The notes under the pieces are model-generated. The model had not been told where the DNA came from. It searched no databases and saw nothing but the letters and a program-made list of their open reading frames with translations. The position numbers and the translations under genes were made by a program. From Stenogyne calaminthoides (taxonomy: Eukaryota; Streptophyta; Magnoliopsida; Lamiales; Lamiaceae): 64,000 nt of DNA. Shown here one piece after another: positions 1-11,084 of the stretch. Position 1 is the first letter of the stretch; each line of letters begins with the position of its first letter. The stretch spans positions 11,432,406 to 11,496,405 of the forward strand of contig JBBCBC010000027.1 in NCBI GenBank assembly GCA_037126765.1, in the 5' to 3' direction.

Positions 1-161
1 GACAAAAACTTGCATGAGATGATTTCCTACATGAGACAGGATTACAAACTAGCACAAATCAACATTCATCCCTTCCAAAGTGTAAAGCGCCATGAGACCG
101 TCTCATGCCAGAAGTCATACTAGCACTTGTATGCTTTAATTTCCTTGTCTATAAAGGTAAA
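1..161. other. 3' flank of the ankyrin gene copy 1
   Basis: Non-coding sequence just downstream (minus sense) of the stop codon of the ankyrin/PGG gene. It probably contains the 3' UTR. No poly(A) signal or other gene could be assigned. Confidence 0.5.
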
Positions 162-389
162 TTAAAAGAAGAGACGATCAGTTTTCTTACCAAAGATACG
201 AGGGCCGTAGGTTGAATAGATGACGTCTACAAGTAGGGGGAACTGCAGCAACACAAATGATGCAACTGGCCACCAACCAAAAGCTGCTACTGGTATTATA
301 AACCATAACAGTTTCTTGTGAAATACCAGGTAAAGTGCTGCACTAAAGGCAAGCAGCATAAATATAATGGAGATAAAGAGGCTCAGAAG
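162..389 (-). pseudogene. Ankyrin copy 1: last exon, distal part (C-terminal membrane segments and stop)
   Basis: This encodes the last two or so hydrophobic segments of the PGG domain, including the motif STYGPRIFG, and ends at a stop codon at 162-164. It continues in frame from the coding sequence at 5527 once the Copia element and one copy of its 5-bp duplication are ignored. The joined reading runs ...FGLL / SLFISI..., so the insertion split one exon rather than an intron. Confidence 0.85.
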
Positions 390-1083
390 TGTTGGGCTTA
401 ACCCAATATAGTTGGGCCCAATATATTAATAAATGAGAAAAGGCCCAACATGACAAAGCCCATTATTAATTAGTTGAATAGGGCATTTGGGATGCCGCTA
501 CTGCACGCGAAAAAACCAGAAAAGAAAAAAGAAGAAAAAAGAGAGAGAAAGGGAGAGAAAGAAAGAGAGAGAGGGAAAAGAAGGGTTTGCCTTTTGAGTG
601 CTCGTTTCTTCACCGTTTGGTCTTAAATTTGAAGGGGGAGTTCGTAGCGACGTGCTCTTCATTTTGATTGGAGTGGATTTTCATTATTCACCTCCAAGAG
701 GTACATGGGGGAAATTAGTATATTTATTCCTTTTGTACTATTTAGATTGCTCTCTTCCATATCTCATTGTGTGTGCCAAGAATTGCATTCTTGAGGATAG
801 TTTGATGTTATTGGTGTTGATTCCTCTATTTGTAATAGAGATGGAAACTGTGTAATTCCCATTTGATATAGTGGAGTATTTCCTGGACTGGGTCCCGTGG
901 TTTTTACCCTCTTGTGAAGGGGTTTTTCACGTAAAAATTCTTGGTGTTATTGCGTATTTATTTCTGCAGTTAATTTACGTATTTTGGTCTGTAGTCTATT
1001 GAGCTTTTGTGGAAGTGATTATTGCTTTTGTGCATTCCGCTGTGCCGAGCAATTGACTCTGATTATTGGCCCCTTCCACAACA
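390..1083 (+). repeat. Copia-1 left (5') LTR
   Basis: It begins TGTTGGGCTTAACCC and ends TTCCACAACA. It is about 694 bp and matches 4848-5526 with scattered differences and small indels. A long AG-rich stretch (about 500-585) lies near its start. The open frame at 598-855 recurs in the other LTR and is not taken as a gene. Confidence 0.92.
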
Positions 1084-1084
1084 G

Positions 1085-1096
1085 TGGTATCAGAGC
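1085..1096 (+). other. Copia-1 primer-binding site
   Basis: TGGTATCAGAGC lies two bases after the LTR end. It is complementary to the 3' end of plant initiator methionine tRNA, the usual primer for plant Copia elements. Confidence 0.9.
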
Positions 1097-1119
1097 CTAG
1101 GTTAAACTAGGTTCGGACC

Positions 1120-1885
1120 ATGGAGGGCATTGGTAGTAGCTCTATGATTAAGTTGACTGCAGAAAATTATTCTATATGGAAGCCCATGATGGAGAATTTG
1201 TTTTACTGCAAAGATTTGTATGATCCTGTTGAAGGAAAAGATGATAAGCCTAAAAGTATGGAAGACAGAGAATGGGAGAAGCTTAGTAGGAAGACGATTG
1301 ATACAATCAGGCAGTGGGTAGTTATCAGTGTTTTTCACCATGTGGCTAAGGAGACAGATCCGTGTGATCTATGGAAAAAGTTGCAAGAATTATATGAAAG
1401 GAAGAATATACAGAACAAGGCCTTTGTTATCAGAAAGTTGGTGAACTTGAAGTACAAAGATGGGAGTTCTGTAGCAGAGCGCTTGAATGTTTTTCAAGAC
1501 TTGGTAAATTAGCTTTCTACCATGAATATTGCATTCGATGATGAGGTGCAAGTGTTATTCTTGTTGAGCTCTCTACCTGATAGTTGGGAGACTATGGTGG
1601 TCGCTCAGTAATACAGCTCCGAATGGAAAGTTGAAATTGAACATGATCAAAGAAAGCATGTTCAATGAAGAGACTAGAAGAAAGGAATCTGGGGCTAGTT
1701 CTTCTCAAGCACTTGTCATAGAGAATAGAGGTAGAAGCAAGAGTAGAGGACCCAAAGGTCGAGGTAAATCGAAAGACGATTGGTCTAAGTCCAAGAAAAA
1801 ATTCAAGTGTTACCATTGTGGTGGATCTAACCACATGAAGAGAAATTGCAGAGTTTGGAAGAAAGAGCAAAATGAAGAGAATTAG
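1120..1885 (+). pseudogene. Copia-1 gag (decayed)
   Basis: Starts with ATG at 1120. The N-terminal part is a UBN2-type Copia gag (NYSIWKPMMENLF motif). It is stopped by a TAG at 1510-1512, is readable on to about 1600, and resumes in another frame to a CCHC zinc knuckle (CYHCGGSNHMKRNC, about 1807-1850), the nucleic-acid-binding motif of gag. At least one nonsense codon and one frameshift are present, so no full capsid protein can be made. Confidence 0.85.
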
Positions 1886-1918
1886 AAAAAGTCAGAGGAT
1901 AAAAACACAGCAGCCATT

Positions 1919-2242
1919 GTGACTCACTCAGATGATGATCAAACCGTAGTTTGTGTTAGTGATGAGTGTCACCATGTGGAGAATCCCGATGTTGAGTGGA
2001 TAGTTGATTCGGGTGCTTCTCATCATTGTGTCCCGAAGAGAGAGTTATTTATAAACTACAAAGCCGGAGATTATGGTCACTTGTTCATGATTGGCATTGG
2101 TGATATGGTTGTTGAGACTGACTTAGGATTCACACTGACGCTAAAAGATGTGAGACATATCCCCCAGTTGCGCCATAATTTGATTGCCGTTAACGTCCTT
2201 GATAAAGAGGGATATGAGCAAAAATTCACAAATGGTAATTGA
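1919..2242 (+). pseudogene. Copia-1 aspartic protease region
   Basis: The motif WIVDSGASHHC carries the DSG/A catalytic signature of retrotransposon aspartic protease, and KDVRHIPQLRHNLIAV is the usual following segment. The frame stops at 2242 and is readable in other frames to about 2390. This fragment would have cut the gag-pol polyprotein. Confidence 0.85.
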
Positions 2243-2339
2243 AAGCTTGTGAAAGGTTCCTTGTTGGTTGGCAAAGGAAAGCTTTGTTGTACATTGTACC
2301 GGACGAAGCTCAAAATGGCTTGAGACCAGTTATTTTGCG

Positions 2340-3228
2340 GCCAAGGATGATTCTTCACCAAATTTGTGACACAACAGGCTGGGGCACATGAGTGAGAAAG
2401 CATTGCACATCCTAGCCAAAGGGTCTCTCATTCCTACCGCTCAAAGTAAGTCATTCTACCCTTGTGATTATTGTTTATTAGGTAAACAAAATAGAATTTC
2501 GTTTGGTTCTCACTCTAAACGAAAAGATGATGTATTGGAGCTAATACATTCTGATGTTTGTGGTCCCCTCGAGGTGGAGTCATTAGGTGGAAACAAATAT
2601 TTCCTCACTTTCATTGGTGATGCTTCAAGAAAGACTTGGGTGTACTTCTTGAAGAATAAAAGTGAAGTATTTCAGAAATTTCAGTGGTTCCACACTATGG
2701 TTGAGAGACAGACAGGACATTTGCTGAAATGTCTACGATCGGACAATGGTGGCGAGTACACTTGTAAAAAGGTCAAGGCGTATTGTGCTCAACATGGGAT
2801 TAGGCATGAAAGAACTGTTCCGGGTACTCCTCAACATAATGGTGTGGCCGAGAGGATGAACAGAACCATTATGGAGAAGGTGAGATGTATGCTAAGGATG
2901 GTCAAGCTACCCAAGTCATTCTGGGTTGAAGCTGTGTTGACTACTTGTTACTTGATAAATCGATCTCCATCAGTTCCTCTGGGCTCTGATATTCCAGAAA
3001 GAGTATGGAGTGGGAAAAACGTCTCTTATTCCCACTTGAAGGTGTTCGGGTGCAAAACTTTTATGCACATACCGAAGGAGCAAATAAACAAGTTGGATAG
3101 TAAATCCACACCTTGCATATTTGTTGGATATGGAGATGAAGAGTACGGATACAAATTATGGGATCCAGAGAATAAGATGATTGTGAGGAGTAGAGATGTC
3201 ATCTTCCATGAAAATGAGATCCCTAAAT
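2340..3228 (+). pseudogene. Copia-1 integrase region
   Basis: The zinc-binding segment is partly preserved (RLGHMSEKA ... CDYCLLGKQ). The catalytic triad positions are present: HSDVCGP (first D), RSDNGGEY (second D) and HNGVAERMN (E). The frame from 2388 is open through the core and the segment ending RSRDVIFHENE. It then runs into foreign AT-rich DNA at about 3215-3230, where pol should continue into reverse transcriptase. Confidence 0.88.
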
Positions 3229-4430
3229 ATATATCTCTACGGATTTAAATACCTTATATGAAAATCTCTACGATTTATTTACATATACATTAAATCCTAT
3301 AATTATATTCCAAATATAATTATTGGGAATTCTTATTTAATTAAATCCAATTTAATTAAATATTAATAATAATTAATTCCAAATTAATCTATTATTAATT
3401 ACTTCTCCATAAATTAAATATTAAATCCAATTTAACATTTAATCAATCAACTATAATTAGTAAACAACCATTACTTGTTGTGTGACCCATAGGCCCTCAT
3501 ATATCGAACGATTAGTCAAACTAACGGTCTTAATTGAACTCTAGACAATAAATCAGACATTCTCAATATATGAGGTACGTTGCGAGGAAATGTGCAACTA
3601 CCTGTAACTGAAACATGGGCTATTACGATTTTCTCCTTTCATTCGCGAATACTCGATTAAGTCTTGAACATGATGAAGTGTCTATTCAAATAACTTAATC
3701 AATTTATCTCCAATCACTAATTGATCATGTATGTCACACTTAGCCACAAAGTCTAAGTTGACGTGCATCGGCCGATGACTTTGATCCAGTTATGATGAGA
3801 AGATGGGTATTCTCTCTAAATCCACTTTGAGGAATGAATCATATTCTTGGTTCAACTACCACACACATGCACTTCGTGATGAACCCAATCCAAGCCATAT
3901 CTACCCATAGACGGGTGCAAGCGTCGGTCATGGTCAAAGTTCATCATCCCACACACGTCGTGCATATTGACCTCAAGTCAAAGGAGTATCACATTGCTCC
4001 CACTAATCTAGACACCCGTAGACACATATAGTGGAACAACATCAAACGGTTTCTCGGATGGGTATACCAATACCCTCTAAGGTATTTGTGCATCCATCAT
4101 GAGATACCCAGTATCTCGTAGTAAGTGAGATCTTACTATACTCTCTAAGAGTATGATGCAGATCGCACACCAATCTCCATTGCATCATCAATATCCCATT
4201 CTTGATGATCCTTGATCGGGGCTATTTGAGAAATATGCTTAACTCATCTGAATGACAACAATGACTCATGGGAACACTTGCATGAATAAATGCAAACAAT
4301 CAAACATAATATTCAAACAAGTGTATTGCCATACATTAATATTAAGTAAACTATAATATTAAATCAAACTGAATATCATCGAGTATTATGTCCTTACAAT
4401 AGATTGTCTCTAGGACACTAACACTAACAA
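3225..4430. repeat. LTR-like foreign segment replacing the reverse transcriptase of Copia-1
   Basis: About 1.2 kb of AT-rich non-coding DNA sits between the integrase end and the RNase H start. It ends GATTGTCTCTAGGACAC then TAACACTAACA, a style common at LTR ends of plant Copia elements. No short direct repeat clearly marks both edges, and some 1.5 kb of expected RT coding sequence is missing. It is therefore more likely a recombination or deletion product than a simple insertion. No gene is seen in it. Confidence 0.5.
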
Positions 4431-4808
4431 GCTGTCTCATGGCAATCAAAGTTACAAATATGTGTTGCCTTATCCACCATTGAGGCAGAGTATATTGCAG
4501 CGAACGAAGCTGGAAAAGAGATGATGTGGATGAAAAGATTTATCCAAGAATTGAGTTTGAAGCAAGAGGAGTACATGATTTTTCGTGATAGTCAAAGTGC
4601 TATTGACTTGAGTAAAAATTCCATGTACCATGCTCGAACGAAGGATGTTGATGTGAGGTACCATTGGATTATAATGGTATTGGAGAAACAGTTTATGAAG
4701 CTTGAAAAAATTCACACCGAAAAAAATTCTGCGGATATAATGACTAAGGTGGTTACTCGTGAGAAGCATGAGTTGTGTGCCAGATTGGCCGGCATGAGCT
4801 CGAGGTAA
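4431..4808 (+). pseudogene. Copia-1 RNase H remnant
   Basis: Reads as the C-terminal RNase H of Copia pol, in two frames that switch near 4480: VSWQSKLQICVAL, then EAEYIAANEAGKE, DSQSAIDLSKN and the tail SADIMTKVV. It stops at 4806-4808, just before the polypurine tract. Confidence 0.85.
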
Positions 4809-4832
4809 TTGTGACGTTTGTGGCCAACTATA

Positions 4833-4846
4833 TTGGGAGGGGGAGA
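4833..4846 (+). other. Copia-1 polypurine tract
   Basis: TTGGGAGGGGGAGA directly precedes the right LTR. It is the expected primer for plus-strand DNA synthesis. Confidence 0.85.
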
Positions 4847-4847
4847 T

Positions 4848-5526
4848 TGTTGGGCTTTACCCAATATAGTTGGGCACAATATATTAATAAATGAGAAAAG
4901 GCCCAACATGACAAAGCCCATCATTAATTAGTTGAATAGGGCATTTGGGATGCCTGCTATTGCACGCGAAAAAACCAGAAAAGAAAAAAGAAGAAAAAAG
5001 AGAGAGAAAGGGAGAGAAAGGGAGAAGAAGGGTTTGCCTTTTGGGTGCTCGTTTCTTCACCACTTGGTCTTAAATTTAGAGGGGGAGTTCGTAGCGACGT
5101 GCTCTTCATTTTGATTGGAGTGGATTTTCATTATTCATCTCCAAGAGGTACAAGGGGAAAATTGGTATATTTATTCCTTTTGTACTATTTAGATTACTCT
5201 CTTCCATATCTCATTGTGTGTGCCAAGAATTGCATTTTTGAAGATAGTTTGATGCTATTGGTGTTGATTCTTCTATTTGTAATAGAGATGGAAACTGTGT
5301 AATTCCCATTTGATATAGTGGAGTATTTCCTGGACTGGGTCCTGTGGTTTTACCCTCTTGTGAAGGGATTTTCCACGTAAAAATTCTTGATGTTATTGCG
5401 TATTTATTTCTGCAGTTAATTTACGTATTTTGGTCTGTAGTCTATTGAGCTCTTGTGGAAGTGATTATGGCTTTTGTGCATTCCGCTGTGCCGAGCAATT
5501 GACTCTGATTATTCCCTTCCACACCA
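4848..5526 (+). repeat. Copia-1 right (3') LTR
   Basis: It begins TGTTGGGCTTTACCC and ends TTCCACACCA, followed by the AGAAG target duplication. It is about 679 bp. The differences from the left LTR include a shorter AG-rich tract. Confidence 0.92.
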
Positions 5527-5886
5527 AGAAGGCCGAAGCTTAATCTCCTGGGTAGAACATGCAAGAAATCTCCTTCTGCATAACGTGAAGTCAAGATGGA
5601 TAGGAACATCATAAAGGAAGTGATGGAAGTGAATAGAGAAATCGGATTTGTAGTGGCAAAAAGGATGAATGCAGGTTCCTCAGAGAAAATAGGAATGCCG
5701 GTTTCAGAAGAAACACCACCAGACACGGTGAATGCTGCAGCAAACACAACTGTTGCGATTAGTGCTGTCGCGATACTACATGCAGTAGCCGTGTCTTTCA
5801 TCCACTTCTCTCCTTGTACTTTCAACCCTTGGTGTTCCTCCGTGAATAACATTTTTGGAGTTTTGCTATCATTGTTTTCATACTTT
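5527..5886 (-). pseudogene. Ankyrin copy 1: PGG-domain exon, proximal part
   Basis: The exon starts after CAG at 5887 and reads DSKTPKMLFTEEH, then the PGG-domain core with WMKDTATACSIATALIATV and FTVSGG. This gives two hydrophobic segments separated by a short loop. The reading frame is open up to the Copia insertion at 5526 and continues at 389. In the family this domain anchors the ankyrin protein in a membrane. Confidence 0.88.
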
Positions 5887-5967
5887 CTGCGTGAAAGTGG
5901 AACAAATCTCTCTATCTCCTATAGAATAATCAGCATAGAGGCACATGAAAAAAACTCAAACGTTTAA

Positions 5968-6300
5968 AATTTAAATTATATGCGTACAAATGGGGATACA
6001 AATTTTTTTAGGAAACCATCGTATTAGGCAAAATATAGGTTGAACAAGTTTCACGATGAAACTGGTTAAGGAGTTTGACTTATATTACTAAAGGGTATAA
6101 GTTATACAACTGAAGAGTGTGAGTTTTTACTATAAAGAGTATTACTCATAAAAATGAAGGGTGTGACTTATATTACAACATAGAGTATAATCGTGATAAC
6201 TGAAGAGTGTGACTTTATTACTAAAGGGTGTAGTCGTGATAACTGAAGTGTAAAAATGAACCAGTTTTATGGTGAATAAGTTTATAACACTTTTTTTTTT
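5968..6300. repeat. Degenerate short tandem repeat in an ankyrin intron
   Basis: Variants of GAAGGGTGTGACTTATATTAC recur several times between about 6060 and 6260 and are followed by a T-rich run. They lie in the intron between exon 6414-6846 and the PGG exon. No function is seen. Confidence 0.6.
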
Positions 6301-6413
6301 TTAAATGACAATGTTTTTTTTGGCTTCTAAAGTTTGGACAACTTTAATTTTAATTTGAACAATCCCTATCCACCTAGATATATATCAAGATATGTTAGAA
6401 ATCAGTGACTTAC

Positions 6414-6846
6414 ATTGAACCACTGTAATTCGCGTTGCATCTGCAAAGCTGCACCAAGAACAAGATTGAGCCTGTCAGGAGGGGCTAACTTCGCATACAT
6501 GTGCATTAAGTTGTTGTTTTCATAGTCCACGCCACTAGAAAACAAATGTTTGCGATCCCACATATTATAAGTGAGATTGAAAACATTTTCAAAGCGATTG
6601 CTCACTGCCAGGTGCATTATGCTCTTGCGTTTGCTATCTGTAGAAGGAGTAACAACGGGATACATCTCCATGATCAATTGTACAATCTCACAGATGCCGC
6701 GCTCTGCAGCCTGGAGATTGAATCTTGAAGCATGGCCCAAGCATCCTTTTCAGGCAATAATTTCATTTCACGACACAAGTATTTGGCAAGCTCCAGTGCT
6801 TGTTTGTGCAGTTCTTTCTTGTCCTTGATGCCTTTCACCCCAAGAA
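6414..6846 (-). pseudogene. Ankyrin copy 1: exon with linker helix and ankyrin repeats
   Basis: The exon starts after an acceptor CAG and ends before GTAAGT. It first reads GVKGIKDKKELHKQALELAK...EKDAWAMLQ, a conserved linker of the PGG-ankyrin family. After a one-base frame change near 6730 it reads ankyrin repeats (AAERGICEIVQLIMEMYP; KRKSIMHLAVSNRFENVF; ENNNLMHMYAKLAPPDRL) ending QRELQWFN. The frame change alone would inactivate the gene. Confidence 0.82.
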
Positions 6847-6937
6847 CTGAGTGTTTGGTTGATAGTCAAAACAAGTTGAAACTGAAGCATATAAAATTAC
6901 CCAAAATATCATATATCAAACTAATTGCATTATGTAC

Positions 6938-7005
6938 CTAAATATTCCATGACTTTCGAAATCATGGATTTAATTTGCTTCCTCGTTGTACACCAGTCAC
7001 AAACA
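6938..7005 (-). pseudogene. Ankyrin copy 1: short exon
   Basis: Short coding piece ending ISKVMEYLG before a GT donor at 6937. It matches the equivalent piece in copy 2 (WKVMEYLG near 26570-26640). The upstream edge is not certain. Confidence 0.6.
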
Positions 7006-7045
7006 ACATATATTTTGATTTGTGAGTTATATGTTTGACGCAAAC

Positions 7046-7901
7046 TAAAAGTGTGCTTTACGGGGTTGTGTTTAGTAAACTCATAGTAATGTTACACTGA
7101 ATGTTGTGACACTCAAAGTAACATTCAAAAGATAGAAACAACGAAAGACTCAGAAACACAACACACGAAATTAATAAAACTTTGCACAATCTATATCAAT
7201 ATAGATTGTGAAGCCATATGACCAAAATCACTATTTATCAAAATAATGAATACAAAGAGGTTCACAAATCGATCCTCTTAAAACAAGATCAAGCATATGA
7301 TCTAAAGGCTTAAGTGTATCTATACACCGACAAAGGTGATCTATTCTATGAGTGTGAAACTATCTAACACCGAGACTAACACTCCTCATAAAAACAAATC
7401 TAGCACCAGCTCGAGGTATTGTAAACCCTACAATTACTCTCTTATGGTAAAATAACTCCACAACAATGACCCTATCACTCTGGATGCACTCACGCACTCT
7501 ACAGTCGATGCTTGGTTGTTGCTTCGACTGAACAATACACGATATGTAGTAATATTCGGCAATTGATGTGAACATCAAGGTCTTCTATTTATTGACTTCG
7601 TGTACGCCTTACTAGAGCCTCCTTGAAGGATCTAGAAACTCTTCAATCCACTCTTCCATGATCTTTGTAACTGTCCAGATAGTGGGTTCTTCAAGTTGTG
7701 AAAACAGCAGCATGATCTAGTCCTTCTACTCGATTCTTGAAGCTTGTGGAACCTTCTGGAATCTTGCAGAACAACCTAGATCGTCAACCTGCAGTCAACA
7801 ACATCAAAGACAACATTGAACATAGAAGTGTTAATGGTTAAGAAGAAATGACGAATACTGATGTTGTAACTAATGTTGTAACATCGGTGGCAACATCAAC
7901 A
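7046..7901 (-). repeat. Copia-2 3' LTR
   Basis: It matches 18444-19297 over its whole length. The outer end reads TAAAAGTGTGC (plus strand), whereas the other copy has the canonical TGAAAGTGTGC, so one terminal base has mutated. The inner end is ...CAACATCAACA. Confidence 0.92.
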
Positions 7902-7914
7902 ATCTCCCCCATTC
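7902..7914 (-). other. Copia-2 polypurine tract
   Basis: Minus strand reads AATGGGGGAGAT immediately before the LTR start TGTTGATG, as expected for plus-strand priming. Similar C-rich patches on the plus strand near 8530-8600 may be spare tracts. Confidence 0.8.
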
Positions 7915-8598
7915 GATCTTTCTGCTACAACACACCTGAAATACCAAATACATCAGGTACTGTGCATGATAGAGTTCATAATCATATCAGCTGCACTACT
8001 AAGTGTCAAACCATTTTGTAGCTATCAAGAATCGAATCATCATCAAACAATTTCATTTGTTTGAGAAACTTCAGTCTACAGAAAACTTGTCAGAGTATAA
8101 TGTAAAACATATCATAGCATATATGTATTACATTGAAACTCATCAGAGCAAGATGTATGATCATATCTGAACAAAAGGAAAAATGGCACAAGTACAATAT
8201 GTACCAATCCTTATACCTGCAGACAAAGTAGAACATATATTACTTGAACATATTTCCATCAATCATCAAGGTAAGACTATCAAAGCAATGAAGGATATCA
8301 GAGCTAGGATATAAGACATCTTAACCTAAAACATTAGAATATCATAATACTCAAAACATAAACAAGTAAACCTATCAACTATTAGTTCAATAATTATATA
8401 CCAGAATGAACAGAGTTTAGGAAATAAACTTGTAAAAAAAAAAAGATCAAATGAATATGTAGGATAAACAAAAGAGAGTGGAGGTGATTAAACTGATACA
8501 TCAGCTGCAGCATCATCAAGACCTGCACATGCTCCCCCTCACTTTGTTCTCAGCTTCCCCATTCTTCATGATCTAAAACAAACTCCCCCATTCAACCA
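7915..8598 (-). other. Copia-2 3' untranslated internal region
   Basis: No coding sequence was recognised between the envelope-like stop and the polypurine tract. It is AT-rich, with C-rich spots at its right end (about 8530-8600). Confidence 0.6.
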
Positions 8599-10085
8599 TC
8601 ATGGGAGATCACCATAGATTTCATCTATGATATCATCAACGTCAGCTTCTTCATCATCATCACCTTGATCAGCAGCTTGTTCAACTTGTTCAGCCGGAGG
8701 ATCTGGCTCATTCTCTTCATGTACATCACCTGGAACAACCTCAGGGACATCTTCAGCAGCAGGAACTTCAGCAACAACTTCAGGAGCATCAGGTGTTACT
8801 CCCCCCGGTGGAGCAGAAAACAACCTCTCCCAAAAACTCTTCATAACATTCAGCTCAGCATTCTGATCCTGCAAATTCTCAATTTGCTGAAGTATGAAAT
8901 CCCTGTGAATGGTTATAGACTGAACTGGAGAATTTCTCAAGTCAGTGTCACTATTATTGTTGCCAGCATTTGGTGCAACATCCGGATTTTGAACAACAGG
9001 TTCAACAACCTCAGGTTCAGCTTCATCTCCATCTGCATTTGGTCTCCTCAATGGCAAGTGAAGGATTTTGTTTCCTTTCAACAAGACTTTGGAAATTCCT
9101 AAGTCAGGAATCATTCCACCCAGACTTTCAACAGGTTCCCTAGCAATATCCAACCTGTCCAGCAGAGCAAAGATCATACAAGGATATGGTAAAACACTTT
9201 TCTTACCACATGCACATTTCACAGCATTATCAAAGATTATCCTCCCCAGATTGAAATTGTTCATGACCAATATCCTGTACATCAGAATAGCTTGAGCTTC
9301 AGTGGTCTTGGTAGTGTTGGTAGTGGGCAACCAGTTGTACACAACAAATTTGTGAACAACTGAAAACAGACTTGTCAACTTGGATGACAACACCTTTGTT
9401 GTCCATTTCCTCACCAAACCACCAGTAATAGGAGCCACAATCTTATTCAAAGTAGGAACATCATCTTTCTCAATATCAGGGGTTCTCAAAAATGCATTTA
9501 TCACACCAGGATTAAAGCCTACATTCTGTCCTCTAAACCTCACATGCCCATATTTCCTAGAATTCCTTCTACCAGTTCCTTTCTTCAAATTACAATAGAA
9601 TTCATATACCCAAGTATCAAAGAAGGGTGAAGCAAACTGTATAGCATGCAAAATGTTCCTTTCGTCAAAGAATTGAATCAGATTTTGCCTATCAAATTCA
9701 TAAACCTTTATTCTCCTCTCAGACAACAAAAGTCTCCTTCTCATCACAGCAAATCTAGGACTATCAACATCATGATATGCATCATCATTATCATCATCAT
9801 CAGGTTCAGAAGATCTGTTACCTGAATTGCTTGAGTCTGATTCATCAGGATCATCAGAATCATCTGGTTCACCTGATGGTGTTGCAGCACCGTGCTCAAC
9901 ATCTTCATCAACGTCAGAGTCAGCAACAGGTTCATGCCTCCTCTTTGTCCTTAACTCAGTTCTAGCATTTGTAGCAGTTTCAGGATCATTTATGAATTTA
10001 GTTCTTCTTTCATTCCTAGCCAACAATTCAACAAGAGGAATGATTTCATCAGAACTCTCTGAATCAGCATGGGCATTATCAATTC
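8599..10085 (-). CDS. Copia-2 envelope-like protein, C-terminal part (putative plant transposon protein domain)
   Basis: The open frame runs from 10131 to 8599. Only the part up to 10085 belongs to the element; the first 15 or so codons come from the inserted LTR. The part reads an acidic, Ser/Asp-rich segment, then a globular domain (SPFFDTWVYEFYCNL, VRFRGQNVGFNPGVINAFL, FVVYNWLPTTNTT, RILVMNNFNLGRII) that fits the plant transposon protein domain of SIRE third ORFs. A proline/glutamate-rich tail with a possible coiled-coil (ILQQIENLQDQNAEL) follows. No clear signal peptide or membrane span is visible in this part. The role in the element is unknown; envelope-like is only a label. Separated from its N-terminus by the solo LTR, it is probably not expressed as a full protein. 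Confidence 0.75.
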
Positions 10086-10779
10086 TGTTGGGATATTTTA
10101 GTTTTGATGAATTATGCCAAAACATTATCAACTTGTGTTATTGAAGCTAATTTACAGATAACAAGTTGAGGGGGAACGAGAGAACAAATTGAGGGGGAAC
10201 TCACGGAGTCAGACGTAGATGATCGAGATCAGACGAGGCTACAGACGAGACTGATCGAGATCAGATGAGTTAGATGAGTTCCGAGTTAACTGATGAGCTG
10301 TGCAAAATCAGAAGAGAAGAAAAGCTAAGCGGTGATCGTAAGATCGATGACTGTAATGCAACTGATCGATGATCGGAAGAACAATCAAATGATATGGTGA
10401 TCGAAGAGCGCATAAAGTTTGATCGAAAAGAAACCCACCGTAAGATCGGGAGAGAAGGTTGCGGATCGGAAGAGGAGCATATGAGACCGACGAGATCGAC
10501 GTGATCGAGATCAGATATGAAGATGGGCAGATGATCAAGATCAGACGTGATTGAGATCAGATGTGCTAAACTGATATGCTAAACCTAATGTACTGACCTG
10601 ATGCTATCCTGAGATGTTGATCTGAAGATGTGTTGATCGTCGGTCGAAATGATCGATCGAACAAAGAAGAAATCGATAGCTTGAGTCAAAGTGACTGAAG
10701 GTCGATGTCTGAATTCAGAGAATCGAACTCGGTCGGCTGAAAGTGTCAAGATGCCCGATCGACAAAGGTCCGCCAAGAG

Positions 10780-10880
10780 AAGTCTGCTTGAATCAAGTAT
10801 CCCGAGGCTCGGATAAACCCGAGGCTCGGATGAAAACGAGACTCGGATAAACCTCGAGGACTCGAGATAAATCAAGACTC
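10780..10880 (+). repeat. Short direct repeats in the solo LTR
   Basis: CCCGAGGCTCGGAT(AA/GA) recurs several times in a row with variants (AACGAGACTCGGATAA, CTCGAGGACTCGAG). They lie about 200-300 bp upstream of the TATA box and could be promoter elements of the LTR. Confidence 0.55.
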
Positions 10881-11076
10881 GATATGTCTCTGAATTCACC
10901 GAAACTCGAGAGAATCTGAATGATTCCAAGGCGAGGAATCGAGGAATATAGCCGTTAGAATCACCGACGTGGACCAATGAGAGGAAGACAACCAGCTGAA
11001 GAAGGCCAGATTGTATTACAAGAATAGTATGGATTTGAATGTGATTCTCTCCAATCGGTAACATTCAAATCCACAC

Positions 11077-11084
11077 TATAAATA
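11077..11084 (+). promoter_or_regulatory. TATA box of the solo LTR
   Basis: TATAAATA within CACACTATAAATACAAGG. Its position and orientation fit the U3/R border of a plus-oriented LTR. Confidence 0.55.

Larger units (their letters stand above)
390..5526 (+). mobile_element. Ty1/Copia LTR retrotransposon (Copia-1), chimeric, inserted in an ankyrin exon
   Basis: Two direct LTRs (390-1083 and 4848-5526), both TG...CA, flank gag, protease, integrase and RNase H remnants on the plus strand. The 5-bp target duplication AGAAG is at 385-389 and 5527-5531. A primer-binding site follows the left LTR and a purine-rich tract precedes the right one. The domain order protease-integrase-(RT)-RNase H is that of Ty1/Copia. 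The reverse transcriptase region is absent and is replaced by about 1.2 kb of AT-rich sequence that looks like a piece of another LTR. All coding parts carry stops or frameshifts, so the element is non-autonomous. Confidence 0.93.

Noticed and set aside
598..855. 85-codon open frame, with a near-identical one at 5045-5302
   Set aside because: Both lie inside the two LTRs of Copia-1. Duplication follows from LTR identity and there is no known domain.
3225..4430. Ordinary solo LTR insertion in Copia-1
   Set aside because: No matching 5-bp duplication at the edges, and the RT coding sequence is missing rather than displaced.
4470..4924. Minus-strand open frames opposite Copia-1 RNase H
   Set aside because: Antisense shadows; the plus strand carries the recognised RNase H motifs.
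9744..10144. Overlapping plus- and minus-strand frames rich in His, Met, Leu or Ser
   Set aside because: They are shadows of the Asp/Ser-rich coding repeat of the envelope-like ORF on the minus strand.
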